A stretch of DNA of 64,000 nucleotides from positions 276,881-340,880 of the forward strand of contig NZ_FOLM01000004.1 in assembly GCF_900112355.1 (NCBI RefSeq), written 5' to 3'. Position numbers and translations under genes: made by a program. The DNA is from Streptomyces aidingensis (GTDB taxonomy: Bacteria > Actinomycetota > Actinomycetes > Streptomycetales > Streptomycetaceae). The notes beneath the pieces are model-generated. The model was not told the origin of the DNA. It was given only the letters and a program-made list of their open reading frames with translations, and did no database searches. This document shows positions 62,007-64,000 of the stretch, piece by piece. Position 1 is the stretch's first letter. The number at the start of each line of letters is the position of its first letter.

Positions 62007-63029
62007 GTGTTAGTCGGCGTCTGCGACTTCCCCGGCAGCTACACATTTCCGCCGACCGGATACGGCGGGATCGAAAGATGGCTGTGGGCCGTGGCCACGG
62101 GGGCCAGAGCGGCAGGCGCCGACGTACACCTGCTCGGCCCCGCCTGGCGACAGGACCTCGGCCCGGAGTGGCACCGCGACCCCATACGCCTGGAGGACAC
62201 CACCCCCGGCTCACCGGCAGCCCGCCGGCTCCGCTCCACCGGCTACGACCTCCTGGTCGTCGGCCACGAATACCCCAGCCTTCCGGCCTGGCGACGTACC
62301 CGGGCCGAGCTGGACTGCGATGTGGCCACCTTCCAGCACAACCCGGACTTCCAGCACGCCACCGACGCCTTCGACGGCGTCCGGACGCGGCTGTACTGCT
62401 ATTCCCCCGAGATGCTGGCGCGCTACACCCGGCACCGGCCCGTCCGGGAGCTCGCCGTCCACCTCGGCCTCCATGAGTCAGAACCCCCGTCCATACCGGG
62501 CCGGGACCTGGCCTGGGTGGGCCGTATCGACGAGCAGAAGGCTCCTCACCTGGCCGCCCGGGCGGCGCAGATTCTCGGGCGCCGCATCCGGCTGGTCGGC
62601 CCGGTCTTCGACCCCGCTTACGTGGAGCGCCACGGGAAGCTGCTCACCGCCGAACACGTCGAGTGGGCCGGCGAACTCGGAGGGCCCGACAAGACCGCCG
62701 CCTTCCGCGACGCTGCCGTCTTCGTCTACACCCACGCCCGCTCCTACGTCGAAGCAGGCGCCGCGGTCTTCGGCGAGTCCCTGCGCGCCGGCACCCCCGT
62801 GGCAGCCCTCACCTGGCGCGAGGGCACGTGCGCGGAGGCAGCCCTCTGCGACCGCACAGGAACCACGGCCGTCCTGCCTCCCGAGGAGGACGACGAAGCC
62901 GCCGCCCAGGCCCTGGCCGTCGCCATCGAGCGCACCGGGGCCCTGGACCACGTGGAGGTCCAAGCCATCGGCCTGCGGCGATTCGACCCCAGACGCCACT
63001 TCGAGGCTCTGGCAACCAGGCCATGCTGA
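62007..63029 (+). CDS. Glycosyltransferase, GT4-like
   Basis: A 340-residue protein resembling GT-B glycosyltransferases. N-terminal half has GGIERW-type start and LLVVGHEYP; VGRIDEQKAPHLAARAA (about 169-185) and ESLRAGTPVAAL (C-terminal donor-binding region, with EAGAAVFGES) match group 1. Donor and acceptor unknown. GTG 62007 abuts the serS stop; its second codon is TTA (62010-62012), so translation initiation depends on the bldA tRNA. Confidence 0.85.
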   Translation: MLVGVCDFPGSYTFPPTGYGGIERWLWAVATGARAAGADVHLLGPAWRQDLGPEWHRDPIRLEDTTPGSPAARRLRSTGYDLLVVGHEYPSLPAWRRTRAELDCDVATFQHNPDFQHATDAFDGVRTRLYCYSPEMLARYTRHRPVRELAVHLGLHESEPPSIPGRDLAWVGRIDEQKAPHLAARAAQILGRRIRLVGPVFDPAYVERHGKLLTAEHVEWAGELGGPDKTAAFRDAAVFVYTHARSYVEAGAAVFGESLRAGTPVAALTWREGTCAEAALCDRTGTTAVLPPEEDDEAAAQALAVAIERTGALDHVEVQAIGLRRFDPRRHFEALATRPC

Positions 63030-64000
63030 CCACGTACGCACCGGGCCGGATCCCGCATCTGCTGCGCAAGGCACTCGGCCCTCGCTGGGAGATCACCACC
63101 GCCGGAAACCATCTGGAAATCCACCACCCCGATGCCGGAACTCCCTACCACCCGCCCCGCCGGCCCCTGAACTGGCGCGATCTCCTGGCCTTGCTCGAGC
63201 ACTCCTTCGCCGGGCAAGGAGTGCCACGCGCCGAGTGCCTGCCTCTCCGTTGGGGCCGTGACACCGAACTGACCATCTCCGCTGTTCAGGCCCTGGACCC
63301 GCTCCTGAAGGACGGCCGCCCGACCACCCACCGGCACGGCTTTCTGCCGCAGCCCGTCGTGCGCTTCACCGGCCAGCGCGACGAGAAGGGCGACCTCCGT
63401 GATGGCTTCCTGACCTCCTTCGTCAACGTTTCCCGCGTAGAACCCATCAACGACATCAGCGAGTACGCCGAGATCCTCGACGGATGGCTCACAGTCCTCT
63501 CCGGTCTCGGGATGCACGCGCGCCACATCAGCATCCATGGACGACTCGATGTCTGGCGTCGCCGTCAGGTCGAGGGCATCACCCTGCGCTTCCGGCACTT
63601 GGATCTCGCGCTGGGGGACATCGTCCTCATCTGGAACACCCAGACCCCCGACCGCATGGCGGTCGACCTCGGCACGGCGCTCGAGCGGCTGGCCTGGGCT
63701 CGCTCGCGCCGGCCATGGCCAGACCTCATCTTCGGGTCCATGGCCCAGACGGCATCCACCACCGTTCTCGACGCCATCCGTACCGCCACCCTGCTGCTTG
63801 GCTCCGGCATCACACCCGCCGCCCGCGGCGCCGGAAGCATCACGCGCCGGGTCATAGCGACCATTCCCGCGTCCGCCTCCCCGCTGGGCCTCAGCGCGGC
63901 GGTCCGGACAAGCCACGAATACTGGAGCCTGGTCTCTCCGCTCATCGCGCCGTGGGCCGACGTGACGGACAGCATCGAGCAGGAACTGTCCCGGCACCGC
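63023..64000 (+). CDS. Alanyl-tRNA-synthetase-like class II protein, cut by the window edge
   Basis: A frame from ATG 63023 (overlapping the GT stop by seven bases) open to the end: 326 residues so far. The pattern resembles the alanyl-tRNA synthetase catalytic core: QPVVRFTG (110-117), DGFLTSFVNVS (127-137), GLGMHARHI (161-169), LALGDIVLIWNTQ (195-207) and VDLGTALERLAWA (214-226), like AlaRS motif 3 DTGMGLERL. Motif 1/2 residues are partly changed, so aminoacylation is not assured. Related stand-alone proteins are known as AlaX or aaRS-like ligases. Role in this cluster unknown. Confidence 0.55.
   Translation, partial: MLTTYAPGRIPHLLRKALGPRWEITTAGNHLEIHHPDAGTPYHPPRRPLNWRDLLALLEHSFAGQGVPRAECLPLRWGRDTELTISAVQALDPLLKDGRPTTHRHGFLPQPVVRFTGQRDEKGDLRDGFLTSFVNVSRVEPINDISEYAEILDGWLTVLSGLGMHARHISIHGRLDVWRRRQVEGITLRFRHLDLALGDIVLIWNTQTPDRMAVDLGTALERLAWARSRRPWPDLIFGSMAQTASTTVLDAIRTATLLLGSGITPAARGAGSITRRVIATIPASASPLGLSAAVRTSHEYWSLVSPLIAPWADVTDSIEQELSRHR

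Overview
The window is about 72 percent GC and has typical Streptomyces gene content: bldG, crp, the SulP-carbonic anhydrase fusion, the MFS-thymidylate kinase fusion, TopA with a lysine/alanine-rich tail, and an actinobacterial Tad operon with ssd. It therefore comes from a streptomycete or a close relative. Positions 1 to about 45.2 kb look like core chromosome, and gene order there follows the conserved crp-nth-marP-acsA-ssd/tad-bldG-hppA-topA-tmk-holB neighbourhood. The stretch from the tRNA-Thr at 45216 to the right edge is accessory DNA.

Core part, left to right. An ABC transporter (minus) loses its homology about 94 bases from the left edge. It is followed by a NUDIX hydrolase overlapping an MBL-fold hydrolase, the regulator Crp (minus), and a coupled run of endonuclease III, a CoA-type NUDIX enzyme and a MarP-like membrane serine protease. 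Next, on the minus strand, come an epoxide-hydrolase-like alpha/beta hydrolase coupled to a holin-like membrane protein, acetyl-CoA synthetase with a strong terminator and a DasR-like operator, and a SulP transporter fused to a beta-carbonic anhydrase. Then follow a deacetylase-like lipoprotein, a CooC/ParA-type ATPase, a Fic-like protein and a HAD phosphatase. The HAD gene diverges from ssd, and between them lies a 6C-family small RNA. The ssd-tadA-tadB-tadC-pilin-TadE genes form a tightly coupled operon containing tiny overlapping ORFs. A DUF1998 helicase closes this block from the opposite strand. BldG with its anti-sigma-like partner, the proton-pumping pyrophosphatase, a lipoprotein, a methyltransferase, two TM2-domain proteins around a DUF2752 protein, topA, mfs-tmk, holB and a secreted alpha/beta hydrolase complete the core.

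Accessory part. The intact tRNA-Thr(CGT) with its terminator marks the boundary. Beyond it are a hypothetical gene with a leaderless-type promoter, a gene-poor structured stretch, a 41-residue membrane peptide, an orphan DGQHR (DndB-like) protein with lower GC, and an integration module (tyrosine integrase, XRE regulator, AlpA/Xis-like HTH).

From 51.6 kb to the edge there is an unusual gene set. On the minus strand a STAND protein (HTH, NB-ARC, WD40) is followed by a DUF89/ARMT1-type phosphatase. Diverging from these are an APH-fold kinase, an archaeal-type methionine adenosyltransferase, a second APH-fold kinase, a histidine phosphatase, a complete extra seryl-tRNA synthetase, a glycosyltransferase and a truncated protein that reads like an alanyl-tRNA-synthetase catalytic core. 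The genes are tightly packed, mostly overlapping, and at least three carry TTA codons, which suggests bldA-dependent expression. I do not recognise this combination as a described pathway. I infer a cryptic aminoacyl-tRNA-linked or nucleoside-like biosynthetic cluster, or a stress/defence module, and it is the part most worth following up.
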